Made by a program: the position numbers and the translations under genes
DNA from: Strongylocentrotus droebachiensis
Taxonomy: Eukaryota > Echinodermata > Echinoidea > Camarodonta > Strongylocentrotidae
NCBI GenBank assembly: GCA_035222895.1
Contig: JAVYIG010006400.1
Location: 1 to 64,000 of the forward strand
Direction: 5' to 3'
DNA: 64,000 nucleotides
Notes under the pieces: generated by a model
What the model saw: only the letters and a program-made list of their open reading frames with translations
Told to the model about the DNA's origin: nothing
Database searches by the model: none
Shown here: positions 28,223 through 45,209 of the stretch, in pieces
Position numbering within the stretch: position 1 is the stretch's first letter
Layout: each line of letters starts with the position of its first letter

Positions 28223-30889
28223 GGACGTTCCACAAGAATGATTGTGTGCACTTAAGCTGCAGAGGGCCAGCTGATCATGTATTCACCATAAACAGCACCA
28301 GGAACTCCTGGTATTGGGCATGGTGAATACATAGTCAGCTTGCCCTGCGCCGCTTAAGTGTGCAAGAACATTACTGTTGAATGTCAGTGTATTGGTATTT
28401 GATTCCAAAGTCTGATTTAACATATGAATATGTATATCTGGGACCTTAAACTGTCAGTATTTGACACAAAGCTTTAGAAGCTTTCTCAAAACCAAAATGC
28501 TAATTCTAATTTCTTATTAATTCAGAAGAAGGTTCAGAATAATAGATAGTACAATACTGTGTCATGTAAAACAACTGATTAATTAAATTATTGAGACATT
28601 TCTTTTGTTGTCTTTTAAAGTGTATTGACATTTTTGGTTAAAAATGTTAACTTTCTCATGTACTTTGACTGCTTGTGCTCCTCAGAGTTGCTGTCAGTAT
28701 AAAGTGTTAAAAAAAAAGGAGACAGATGTTATATTGAGTTTTAGCCTTAGAGAAGAGAAAGAAGAAGAAACTGTTCTAACCATTGTTCATATTTGTGTAC
28801 ATCATATTGTGAATATATTTATGAAACTCTGTTTTATACAAAGGAATGTAGAGCTCGAATGATACTATGATTTTTTTTCTTATTCAGTTTGCACTATTTT
28901 CTTTTGATATTACTTGTATTCAACTAGGCTGCCAATCTCAATGATTTAATTTTCACCGATCGAAAAGCATATCTGTTGATAATTAAATGTTCTTTAAAGT
29001 TAATTTGATAGAATTAGTATCTTCATTATGATATTATTAATCTTTTGAATTTGACTTTATATTACAAATAATGCTATATATGTTTCTCCAAAATTGATAT
29101 TTTCATACATACCGGTATACAATTTTACATCTAGTTTAAAAGTTAACAAGCTTCCACAATCAGCTTTCTTGTACAAAATGGATATCTCTGTAAAACTGTC
29201 GTTGAAATTAAAATTGACGGTAGGGGAAGGGGGGGGGGTGGGGGGGGGGGGAGGGGGTGGCTGGCTAACTAGGCGAACAGATATTCCGTCTGTTTAGATT
29301 AGTTTTTGATGTTGTATGTGTTCTGATGCTTTATTTATTCATTAACATGGGGCATTGTGAATGGCCATGTGTCATAATTGTAGTTACATTTCACAATTCA
29401 GGTTAAATTCTCTGTTGAATGAATATGGATAATTCTTAATCTTTTCCACGCATTGAAACCCTAAACTCCCACATTGTTTTGAGTATGTTCCATATACATT
29501 TAAAACACGAATGGACTCTTTTGTTATTAATGAGTTTGTTCGTTCACACTCTGATTGTGATTGTGATTAGTCTCAGTTTAAACTGCTCTTTGTGCTAATG
29601 GACCTGAACTGTATTATTTTTTTTTAGCCAGTTTTTTTTCCTCAGCCTTATCAGTTTGGCATCATTCCATAATTGTGTATTTCACCTAGCCTGTACAGTC
29701 TTATGGAGTCCATAAGCATCACCTGCTTAAATGTGGTTGTATGATTATTCAATAAAATTGATTTACAATTCTTGCTTTAAATGATGTCTTTTAAGCAATT
29801 TTTTATTTAGTTTATTGTTGTCTTTGTTTTGCTTCATGAATGTGAATGTTAAATGTGGCATGTGAAATGGCATAAACCTTTTGCATGATCGTGCTTATAT
29901 ACATCCATCTGCATGTTATATCTAGAGTCATCTGTATGCAAGTGTTCACGCAAGTTGGATTATAGTATAACGCTGACCAGTACAACAATATCGGTTGCAC
30001 AGGTTTTCTGAAAAATTACCTGAGGATTCCAGAGACTGCTGGAGCACGAGACCGATACTCCAAGATGATGCAGTATTTTGTATAATACCTAAATGCGAAC
30101 CCCACCATGCTTACTTCAGGTCAATTCCAAGCTTTAGAGAATTATATTCACAGATTATTTTTATATTTGATGTAGAATATTATAGACATCTTATTAAAAA
30201 TCTTTAAAAAAATAATACAATATACTAACTAATTTGAGGAACTTTCACAACATTTTGTTTTCCTATCGACCATAGATCAAATTTATGAAATATTAAATTT
30301 TATATAAGTTTGTTGCAGAATGACAGAATATTTTGGTCATTCTATAACAAAGCTGTTTCACTAAGCTATATTTTTACTATGCCACTATGCTTTTTTTTGA
30401 GATATCGAGTTTGAATGAGGCTTTATACATTAACGCACTGCACAAATTAAATATATATGCTAACATGTCACTTTCACCATTGATAAATGCAAGGTCATAA
30501 TGAGTTCAACTAACGATTGACATGTGTGTTCCTAATTTCAATTTAATTGCCAATACTGCTGCTCTCCTTGGTGTATGTTAATTTAAGTTGGATTAACTCA
30601 TCTTGATAACATCCACATCTCATTGACCTTTTCATGCTATCATTATTACTATTATCTTAATCTGTTGAGAGGGTGTGGTGTGTATTCATGATTGAAAGGT
30701 CTCATGCCAGATGATGTTTTTTTTTATACCACTAACATCATTGTGTTCTAATTAGCTGCTGCCCTCATCATTATCATTGTTGTCAGCTCGGACATTATCA
30801 ATTCTTGATGCTCACGGTCATCTGTATTAATAGAAATGTAATACCGATAATTAACATTTTCATTGTCATCAAGTGGTCATCATCCTCGT

Positions 30890-31215
30890 AACCTTTATCA
30901 TATTCATCATCTTCATCCTCATCATTGTTATCATCACCAGCATCACCACCACCATTAAGACCATCATCCTCATGATTTACATTGTCACCATCATTATTAC
31001 AATCACCATCATCATCAGCACCACCACCACCACCACCACCACCACCACCACCACCACCACCACCACCATCATCATCATCGTCGCCATCATCATTAAAATC
31101 ACCATCATCACCACCACCATCATCCTCATGATTTACATTGTCACCATCATTATAATCACCACCATCAGCACCACCACCACCATTATCATCTTCATCCACC
31201 ATGTCGCTATCATTA
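30890..31215. repeat. (ATC/ACC)n trinucleotide array
   Basis: Imperfect ATC/ACC repeats; translates as Ile/Thr on one strand and Asp/Gly on the other. Followed by (TG)n at ~31340. Confidence 0.95.
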
Positions 31216-34111
31216 TCACTCACTACCATCTACAACATCACCTTTTAGGCCCCACTAGCAGTATCAAACTCTACCTAAGCTCTCTCTCTAAAGGCATATT
31301 CTTCAAACTCCACATTATACTACCATCTCAATCCACCTTGTGTGTGTGTGTGTATGTGGGTGTGGGAATATCTTATTTCCTACTCTTTTCCTTAACATCT
31401 TGCCTCCTAACCCAGTTCCAGTAACACTCCACCAGAAGGAACCAGAGAACGACTTCCAACAAGACGAAGCCGGCTGCTACTGCTGAAAGCTAATCAGCTC
31501 CCAGAAATAATATTTACCAAAAAACCCCACTATTCTTGCATGTCGATAACACCCCACGTTCACGCCACTATATAAATGAATGGTAAAATTTTAAAGGTTG
31601 GTCTATACAAATGATGCTTGTGCTATATTTGGTAATAAGTGCTGCCCCTCTGTGGCAAATGGACCAAGTAGATATTTATTTTATTTTTCAACATTAACAA
31701 GTCAGATGATTAAATTCTTTTGAAAGGTTGAAACTTGCATTTTTTCCCATCTACCCAGCCTTGTATTTGTTCCTTGTCCATGCAATTATACCACATTCAC
31801 AAAAATGTTTTGAATATTCTGTAGAGAAGGGCGCAAATTTCTGTCATTTTCATAAAGTTATTTATTTTGCCTTTGGCTTCAATATTTTAATTTCCAGTTA
31901 GTGAAAGTTGTCGTTTGAAATTCAAAGGAAAAAAAAGTTGATACAAAATATTGAATACTTTGGAACATCTTGGCATATCTATATTTGTATTGAAAACTAA
32001 ATAATGGTTAAAGCTGTTGTGAAAAATAAATCTGTGATCACTAGCCTGGAAGTTCCCTCATATACAAGAGTTTAATAAAGCACAGTAATTCTTCTGGAAT
32101 CTTGTAATACACGCACATTGTTACAATATGTTTCTTAATCACATTACAAAATGTGCTTTCTTTGATGACCATTCGATATTGCCAATCGATAAGTGTTGTT
32201 GATCTAAGGTCATCTGTTACTATCTGACCGTTTTTGTTGTTAATAGATTTGTTTTTTGAATCCCAGGAACTTCCCTTTCATAACAAAATATCACATTAGG
32301 TTCTAGGCTACATTGTTAGTATGTTTGATAACTAAATACTCAGAAGTTTGAATCTTAATATATAAAGAAATCAAATACACATATACTTTGACTTTTGAAT
32401 ATAAAACGTATATCCAAATAAATGCCCAATTCCCGTAATTTTGCAAAAATGTGATTGCTTTTTATAATATTTTAATTCTTCAAAAGTTATGGCTAAAAGG
32501 AACTATTTTATTGTTGGTTTAAATTAAAATCAGTCAGTCTTGACCAAAGCAAAAGACCATATGAGGTTGTCCAGACCTATACCTTGATGAATAAAACTGG
32601 GACCTAAACTTGCAGGTCGGGTTTACATTACGTCCCAATGCTCAAGTTAAGAAAAGACCTTGAACGAGTCGAAGATTGAGATTGCATCCAATATATCCAT
32701 GTCTCTGCTTTTTTGCAATACAAAATCACAGAAATAAATAAAGGTGCATATGCTATGGTGTGAAGCAGTTCCTTTGAAATAATTTGTATTGTTCTCTCTT
32801 TCTCTCCATTTTTTTATGAATATATGTCAGATGTAAAAATGTATGCAAAAAGCTCTCTTTTGATCTCATATGCATTGTACATATTTCATTTTGGATATAT
32901 GTTTTCAATAACAAAAACAGATGTTAGCTCTGTAATTATTTGTATTTAATATGTTACTGTACAGAAAAAATATGTGTTTATTTGTAATCTAGAGAGCGTT
33001 AATTTAGTTAGTTTATGTAAACGCATCCAGCTGTGTAAAGTGGTAGCCATGGAGACGAACAAGGATGTAAATGCTTGATGGAACACGATCAGAAAAATGC
33101 TTTTTGACACACAACAATGTTAGAATGCTGTTCCTTCTACGACATGCTCCAACCGCAAAAGCTTCGTGGTAATTGATATCCTTCACTGACCAATGTTCGT
33201 AACTTTAACCATGCACAAATCCTACGCCTAAACCTAACCTAATAATCTAATTGCAACCCATACGATTGATGGATAAGAGCCCAAAGCAATTGCTCCCGGA
33301 AGAGTGTTGGGTCACAGATGCCCTTATCCCTGGTAACTTTTGACCCATCCTCTAGCTGTCCATGTATTATTTTGTCAAATACAGGGAAAATCAATTTGCC
33401 TCAAATTTATCTGTAATATGCACTTTGAAACAAATAATCTTAGGTGCATAGAAATGAATTGATTGATTTTTACTTCAAGTCAGTAGTTTGAAATTGTATT
33501 GGTATATAACAGTGTGTATTAATTGCATAGGAATGATTTTAAATGAACTTTAGATCAAGAATATAATGCTAAGAGTAGATCCCCCAAGATATTGTTTGTG
33601 AACCTTAATAGTCAAGTATAAATTTAACTTGACATAAGTCCGATATACACTGAAATATATCAATTAGCAAAACTTTGCAGCAATACAACTTGCTATCTTT
33701 ACATAATTACTATCTTTACTATGAATTTTGTCATAAAAAAAGCACCATCTGTTTTCTTGCAAGCAGATAATTAATTTGTTGCAAAAATGATAAAATAAAA
33801 CAAGTCAGTACAGGGCTGTATAGATATTATCAGCTCAATGGTGGGCATTTAAAGAATAAATGTAATTTCTAAAAAAGGATAATTCTTCTTATATAGTCGG
33901 AGAAAGTAATAGCATTTAGTGGTGTGTAAAAGTAGTGATGTAGTTCCAGTATATGTGTATTGTAGCGTCTATCGTATCCATAGCTCAAAGCTGATCACAA
34001 TATTGTACCTTTTTTTTTTAGAAAAAAAGGAAAAGGGAAGGGAAAAAGATGAATGAATTTGGAGCCTGGTATTTGGATTCAGTGTTTGTTACTGTGTGTG
34101 CCTTCTCCTCA
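31216..34111. other. intergenic or long RAB6 3'UTR; no gene seen
   Basis: AT-rich sequence without convincing coding exons on either strand. Confidence 0.5.
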
Positions 34112-34190
34112 TTGTCTACTGACAGACAGAAGGGCGTTACGTCTGTGTGAAGATAGGTGAACTTGCGCCCTTCTGGCTCTCAGTAGAGAG
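34112..34190 (+). ncRNA. pre-miRNA-like hairpin B
   Basis: 34115-34137 pairs with 34165-34187 with two mismatches (34123, 34126), loop about 27 nt. 5' arm CAGACAGAAGGGCGTTAC, 3' arm TTGCGCCCTTCTGGCTCT. It does not match a microRNA I can name. Confidence 0.35.
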
Positions 34191-35132
34191 CTTATTGTCA
34201 GCGAAATCGGTGTGATTATTGTTTGTGAAATTCCTCTTTGTGTCATATACCATAGCAAGCTTGGATGGTAAAGTTTTGCTGGAGGAAATTTGCCTGAAAT
34301 GTAATTGCCAAATACAAGCTGCTTTTAGTTTTCTGTTTGAGAGAACTGAAGATTAGAATAAAATGAATTGGAGAATTAGGTATAATAGCATCATGAAATA
34401 TGACTCTAATTATAAATGAATTACTGGGTATCTGTCTATTAGTACATGTACTTTACAATTATTCACAGCAAATGTAGTCTTACAACCGAAAACTTAGCAC
34501 TTTTTATTTCACTCCAACTTTCTTTCATCGATTCTAAAATGTTCTCAAACAATACCTTGCTGAAAAATACTTTTTTTTCTTTAAAAATAGTAAAAGTTCA
34601 CCCCCTCATGAACAGGTTGGAGTATGATCAATCTTTATCAGTGTCAATTCCCTTTCATTTTCAGTCTTGGCAGAAGCTTTAACAAAATTTATTGAAGAAA
34701 GGAGACATGAAGTTGTAAACCTTATTCATGACTTTATCCCTGCTCAAACTTAAAGAACTGTCACTTTTAGGATTCATTTTGCTTCCATATTGAAAATTGT
34801 GGAGCAGTTTCTTCATCACAACAAATCATATATAACTATATATAAATGTATCACTAAAGTACGGGACATGCCAGATAATTATACGAAAGCGAAAGTGGAG
34901 AATGCAGTGAAAGTATACCTACCTTGTTGTGTGTTTGTCGCTAAAGCGTTTCATGACTGTAATATTTGGCGGAAATAAATTATGTGAAATAAACTATTGT
35001 GTGTCAAAAGAATTACTTGGAATGTCTATCTGTGTCTTCATTTTAAGATGATTTGGATTCTGCAAGAATTAAATCTGATTGAAAGCGGTCTAGATGGGAT
35101 ATAAAGGAACTATTTTTGGTTGTATTATCTGA

Positions 35133-35211
35133 CAAGAGCAAGACGGGTGTTAATTCTCATCAATATTCTACTTATCGTAATAATACAAGGCTTAACACCC
35201 TTCTGCTTATC
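35133..35211 (+). ncRNA. pre-miRNA-like hairpin C
   Basis: AGCAAGACGGGTGTTAA pairs with TTAACACCCTTCTGCT with one bulge and one mismatch; weaker outer pairing; loop about 38 nt. Its 5' arm resembles those of hairpins A and B. Confidence 0.25.
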
Positions 35212-35257
35212 ATAGATTAGATTTGACTTGGCCTAAAGGTTGTTTCAATTATAAGAA

Positions 35258-35610
35258 CAGTGAAACCTGTGCTAGCAATCACCTGTGTAGAAGAAAGACC
35301 ACCTGTCTATAAAGACCATGGCCAATTACATAAAACTTCCCATTGATGGTTAGTTTGCTATCAATATTAACTACCATGGCAACATCACTCGATAGCCAAT
35401 CAAATCAAGGTTTCCATGGAAGTTACCATTAATGGCAAAGTTACCATCAATGCTAAGTTCTATGCAACGGTGCCCAAATGTTTTGTTTCCTTTTGAAATA
35501 ATGTCCTATTGAAACTTATACTCGACCAACCACATCTACAAAGACTACCAGCATAATATAAGACCAATTTTGATGTCTCCCTCGAGTGGTCTTTATGAAC
35601 AAGTTTCACC
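35258..35610. mobile_element. element with AGTGAAACCTG ends and a nested inverted repeat
   Basis: Left ACAGTGAAACCTG is mirrored by CAAGTTTCACCTT near 35610. Inside, ACTTCCCATTGATGGT (35335-35350) pairs with ACCATCAATGCTAAGTT (35444-35460), suggesting a second small element nested in the first. Confidence 0.6.
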
Positions 35611-36484
35611 TTATCAACACTACAGTCTGTAAACACTGCTCTAGGGCAACATAAATTTTAGACTTTTAGTCATGTGACCACACACTCTGCTCGACTCCAT
35701 TGATAAATGATTTGCACTCCAATCTCACAGGTGTTCCAGTTTTCAAATGAGCTCATCTCAAGATCGTAAACTCAGGCAATCAACAGAAACTGTGTAAGGA
35801 GAGATTAACTTAAAAATCGTTTTTTAATCAGCACTTTGTGTTCATACACATATCAGCATGACATTGAGATGCACATATATGCACCTTCTCCATATTTTCA
35901 TAAATGTAACCAATCACACATAAAACTTAAACATTGATTAACATAAAAATGTGTACATAATTCATGAATAACTTTAAACTGATTTTTTTTTTCTCCATTC
36001 TATAGCAAAGGTTAATACTTCAAATCTTAAGCTCATATTGAGATCTAAAATTTGAAGAAATGAACTTCTATGCAATAAATGAAAATTAATTCTTTCTTCA
36101 TAATCAAATAACCTTTTTCAGTAGTTTTTCTACTGACAAGGAGGAAAGAACTAATTTCCAATTAAGATTAGCAATAAGATGAACGTTTTCGGTGATGTAT
36201 GTACTACATGTACATGTGTTACATAACATTTTCATTGACGTGGTTCTTTGTGATGTATATATATGACTGTACACTATAATGCAATTCAATTACCAATTAC
36301 TTTAAGGCGAGCAATCATAAAGAATAATACTAAGTACAAATTAAAAAAGATGGTAATATATTATTATATGGTTTTATCTATCAGTCTATACATGTATAAA
36401 CAAGTCAAAAAGATAGGAAGAAATTTTTGATGAAATCTATATCAAATTTAAAACAATCAAACAACAAACGAACAAACAAACTAG

Positions 36485-36488
<4 letters not shown>

Positions 36489-36532
<44 letters not shown>

Positions 36533-36590
36533 GCAGTGAAATGTACAATGGTCATGGATTGCTTAAAATGGCAATGTGTGTGAGAGAGCT

Positions 36591-36652
<62 letters not shown>
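36489..36652. repeat. (GA)n arrays
   Basis: Two pure (GA)n runs (36495-36530 and 36595-36652) and another at 36739-36762. ORFs across them are artefacts. Confidence 0.95.
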
Positions 36653-36655
<3 letters not shown>

Positions 36656-36762
36656 GAGAAATCTAATGTGATCACAGATTTCTAAAATGGCAAATTAACT
36701 TGTCTTTTCAATGTGCAAATAAAAAGAAAGTGTGTTTGAGAGAGAGAGAGAGAGAGAGAGAA

Positions 36763-37264
36763 AAGAAAGACAGATAGAAAGGAAAATACATAAAATATGA
36801 TTACACATTACATAATATGACATCCCAGCAAACTTTCAGTGTTGAAATACACTGCCATATATTGGAATTGTTCTATTTACAATTGCATTGCATACATTGC
36901 AATTTTCCTTTCATTTTGCAATAAAAGTTTATCTGAAGTATATCACACAACATCAATATTTAAAAACGCTAAAAATAAATACTTGATACGACTACCTACA
37001 TGTCCAAATACTGCTCTAATCCCTTTAATGAGGGCTTGTTCAGATATGGCATGGTAAACCGCCATAAAAACAACACCACGCTTTTTTAAACATGTAAATG
37101 AATGTCAACTTTGCACAACAAAGGACATGCACACAGCTCTGTGCTATAACTTATAAAGATACAGAAATGTGAAGCATATTATACTTAACATCATAATTAA
37201 AAAAACGCTGCGGTTTTGCCGCGTCATATCTGATTAAGCCTGATATGTGTTTATTAATATCACA
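36763..37264. other. no gene recognised
   Basis: AT-rich spacer between RAB6 and MOSPD; a degenerate copy of sequence seen in RAB6 intron 6 (CGTTCAGATATGAC-type words near 24613) is around 37030-37230. Confidence 0.4.
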
Positions 37265-37745
37265 TGGGGGGTACGTGTTTCACAAAGATTTGAAGTCGAA
37301 CTTATCTCTAAGTTGGACTTAACAATTATGGAAAGCCCTTGGCATCTATGAACGTCTTTTGTAAAAGTTATTTTAAAAGCCATAAAATGTTAATTCAAAT
37401 CATTCATATTTTCTATTACAGACGGGGATTCCAGGGGGTGGAGAATGTGCATACTGTACATTGTGTGCGGGTAAGCCTGAATCCGATGACCGGGGTAATA
37501 ATATGATTGCAGGGCCCTCAGGAAGAACAGTATGAATACTGATGAGGCTACCCTGGGTAAACAAGACATATTATTATTATTATTATTATTATTATGTTCT
37601 TGATGTGGAATTTATAAAAAGTCTAAAATACTTAAATTTTTGCTTTTGAATATATTTTATTTTAAGGCTACAAATGGCTCTCCATAACATTTAAGTCCAA
37701 CTTAGAGATAAGTTCAACTTAGGATCTTTGTGAAACATCCCCATG
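37265..37745. mobile_element. MITE with GTTTCACAAAGAT ends
   Basis: CTCTAAGTTGGACTTAA at the left is mirrored by TTAAGTCCAACTTAGAG at the right, and both ends run out through TTTCACAAAG/CTTTGTGAAAC. Interior contains an (ATT)n tract. Same family as 47802-48115. Confidence 0.85.
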
Positions 37746-38750
37746 GTGTAATAGGAATCAGCTTGTTTGTTCATGTACCTAGGGTGCAGCCAGTGACTAC
37801 TTAAACCTAGATCCAATTCAAGAAGAACTTGCAATATCATTTCATAAATAATAATAATAGTAATAGTTCATTTCTTGTATAGCGCATGATACGTTATGAA
37901 ATAACATCTCTATGTGCTTCCAAAGAGCTTTACCGGTACATGTCTTCTCATTATCAACTTGAGTCTGCTTGGTAGTGAGACCATTTTAGATGGAGATAAA
38001 GCCAAACCAACTGTGGATCGTAGTGACATGCATCTCACAAGTCAAAAGACTGTCCCTGATTTCAAACAAACCTGGCATTTTCTTGGTCTCAAAAGTGTTC
38101 CATATGATATCCTACAATTCAAATTCTACCATTCATATATGACTATTCATAATCTCATTTAGAGAGATTTTCAATTAAAAAAAAAAAAAATCTTATGATA
38201 TTGCAATTTATTTCTTCCAAAGTGGACAGCAGTAAAGATAGTATAGCATGCAGCCTCTCAAGCACTTTTGTAGATGAGCAGTAGTGGAATAACACACAAT
38301 TTTTTTTTTTTAATTTTGTGCTGCTCGGATAAGCTGTTGTACATGTATGATGACTTGATACACATATTTCTTGTACATAAAAGGCTCAAGCAAAAAAAAT
38401 GGTTACGGCCCACATGACAGACGGCCAATACGACCGAAAGCCCAGAGACCGACAGCCCAGAAGAACGACATTATTGATCTAAACTCTAAAGTAATGGGCC
38501 TTCTAGCCACCTTTCAGAGGACTCATACGACTGATGGCATACAAGATCAACATTTTCCTATCAATATAGAGTGAACTTTGCAGCGAGTGTTTTCGACCTT
38601 CTCACACATTTTGGTGTATGAAATGAGTAAAATACACCAACATGTGTACACCTTGCAGAATTCAAATCAAAACTGATTATCAATCTAAGTGCAAATAAGA
38701 TTAACATGTAGAAAATAAATGTATGAAAAAGAGTATTGAAAAGGCCTTTA

Positions 38751-38978
38751 AAAAAAAGATGTTGTATTGCCCTTTGCGACCGACCCACAAATTTTGAAAT
38801 CGACGGTCAGCTTTTAATTTTTTTTTTTTTAAACTGTTTTTTGGGGGAAAAATGTATCAAAGCATTCAAAGCTGAGAAATATCAGCCCAAAGAGGCAGTT
38901 AAAAAAAAAAGAGAAGAGATTTCTGACCGACTGACCCATGTTTTGGCACCTAAAGGGCAATACAACATCTTTTTTTTT
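38751..38978. mobile_element. MITE with GATGTTGTATTGCCCTTT ends
   Basis: AAAGATGTTGTATTGCCCTTT at 38757-38774 region is mirrored by AAAGGGCAATACAACATCTT at 38952-38971. Just downstream of the MOSPD stop codon, possibly within its 3'UTR. Confidence 0.8.
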
Positions 38979-39197
38979 CAGGCATAACTTTCTTGAATAA
39001 TATTAAAATCTTTATCTACACAAGATTACTTACATATATTTTCTTTATCATAAACAGATGAAAAGTAATACCTACGTTGGCCAATGGTAGGATCCAACAA
39101 ATATATCATACTCATAACGCAGGAAAGTTCCATTTCATTGCAAGGGGGTGTCCATGTTCAAGCTTGGATGAGGGGTTCCTAAATGTGAAAGTTATCG

Positions 39198-43575
<4,378 letters not shown>

Positions 43576-44648
43576 TCACATCAGGCGCGATGAATCAAAA
43601 TACCTGGATTTGGAAAAGATATACTGGGTCTTTCATGCATTTTTTATGTTCCTTTATGTGATGTTTAAATGAACTCTTTATATACCAAACAAATAATTCA
43701 CAAAATGAAGAAACACAAACAAATTAAAAGTAAAATGTAAAAGGATTTGTAAAGCGAATATAAACACATTCAATAAAAATAGTAACGTTAAGAGGATTTA
43801 AAGACGTACATGTAAACGTAATTCATAAACATTCACTTTACTTTAAAAAAAATAAATATGATAATTAAGTTAAAATTGCGAAGTAAAATATTGAGGAGCA
43901 TTTGATAATGTGATTTATAAGACCTACATGTAAATTATGAATTCTTGTTTGATATAACAATCATATAAGTCAATTTCAGGAGTCCACAGCATAACATAAA
44001 CCCTCCTATTAATATTAATTAAAGATCACCTAGACTCTATGGATGTATTTTATTAAACATACTTCATAGGTGAACTTTAATTATTTTATTTGCGAAGATG
44101 AAGAAATAAAGTTATTTAGATCTGACCATGATTGTCATGGTCAAAGAAAAAAATTTGTTAATTGCAATATGTTGATCTCCTTTTGGATGTAATTATCAGC
44201 AAGTTGACTGACTCACAAGAAAAATGATGACTCAAGTGGAAAAATGAGTCATAAAAAATTGTCAACACATAAAACATAGTCTAACCTAGACAGAAATAAC
44301 CGTCTGGTATGGGTCATTCTTTAATAAAACTGACATTTGTGGTCATTCCCCATATCTATATACGGAGGTCTAGTGGAGCCAGACGTAGTCTCAGTGGAAC
44401 AACCGACGATATAGAGAGACTGAAGCTTTTGGTCTAGATCTAAGTCTAACCAACAAATAATAAAACAAGAACTACAAAACAAAAAACCCATCCCCATCCA
44501 AGAAAGCAAACAAAACAAACAACAACAACAATGACCGCAAAAAAAAACAAGTATAAACTATTAAGATAAACACACACTCAATCTCAGTCTATACACTAAA
44601 AAGCTAGAGTAGAGTCTAGACTAGAGTACTAGAGAGCCTGACTGAGCT

Positions 44649-44774
44649 TAGACCGAATTTTTCTGTCTCTTTCGTTCGTTAGCCTCTGATTTGGGTAAGG
44701 TCGGCTCTAAAGAGAGAGCCGACCTTACCCAAATCAGAGGCTAACGAACGAAAGAGACAGAAAAATTCGGTCTA
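44649..44774. repeat. perfect 60-bp inverted repeat
   Basis: 44649-44708 is the exact reverse complement of 44715-44774, separated by 6 nt. The left arm starts TAGACCGAATTTTTCTGTCT. It sits between the divergent MOSPD and ACOT9 start codons. Confidence 0.97.
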
Positions 44775-44830
44775 GACTGAGCTGAGCTGAGCTGAATTTG
44801 AACGAGAAGACAAAGCGACTTTTTACTTAC

Positions 44831-44900
44831 GTTGAAATCAAGGTGCGGGACTAGAACAACCCAATCAAATCCAGTGTCGAGACGATTCTGTCTAATAATC
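44831..44900 (-). other. possible noncoding 5' exon of the MOSPD gene
   Basis: A strong - strand donor GTAAGT (ACTTAC on + at 44825-44830) follows GC-richer sequence. It could splice to an acceptor just upstream of the MOSPD ATG (for example the one at 43604-43606). The left part of this range is anchored by the donor; the right limit is arbitrary. RNA evidence is absent. Confidence 0.3.
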
Positions 44901-45189
44901 ACAGCTCTCTCTGGTCAAAATTTTAACTTTCTAACTCTAAACTCTAAATGTACTTGAATAAAATTGCTTGAACAATATGAACTAGACTAGTTTAAAGACA
45001 TGAATGAAGGTAAAGACGAGCGCTGGGTGGCCGTGGGAACCTTTGGAGTGTGATGACGGCTAGCTGAAACATCGAAAACAAAGAGTAAAAACAAAAACAA
45101 ATCATTTCGTCATCATCGCGTGCAGTCAGCTCAGGCGAGACGTCGACAGAATACGAATTAATTAAGGAAGTGCTGCAATTTGTGACAAA

Positions 45190-45209
45190 ATGTCTGTTAG
45201 TCGACTATG
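45190..45209 (+). CDS. ACOT9: ACOT9 exon 1 (start)
   Basis: 20 coding nt (MSVSRLW, the last codon split) followed by donor GTAAGT. It was chosen because phase 2 joins exactly to exon 2 and continues the Arg-rich presequence. Confidence 0.85.

Noticed and set aside
30798..31424. 143-aa Asp/Gly-rich and 183-aa Ile/Thr-rich ORFs
   Set aside because: Opposite-strand readings of the same ATC/ACC microsatellite.
31790..31900. Fourth hairpin containing AGAAGGGCG
   Set aside because: Pairing between the arms is too broken to support a stem-loop.
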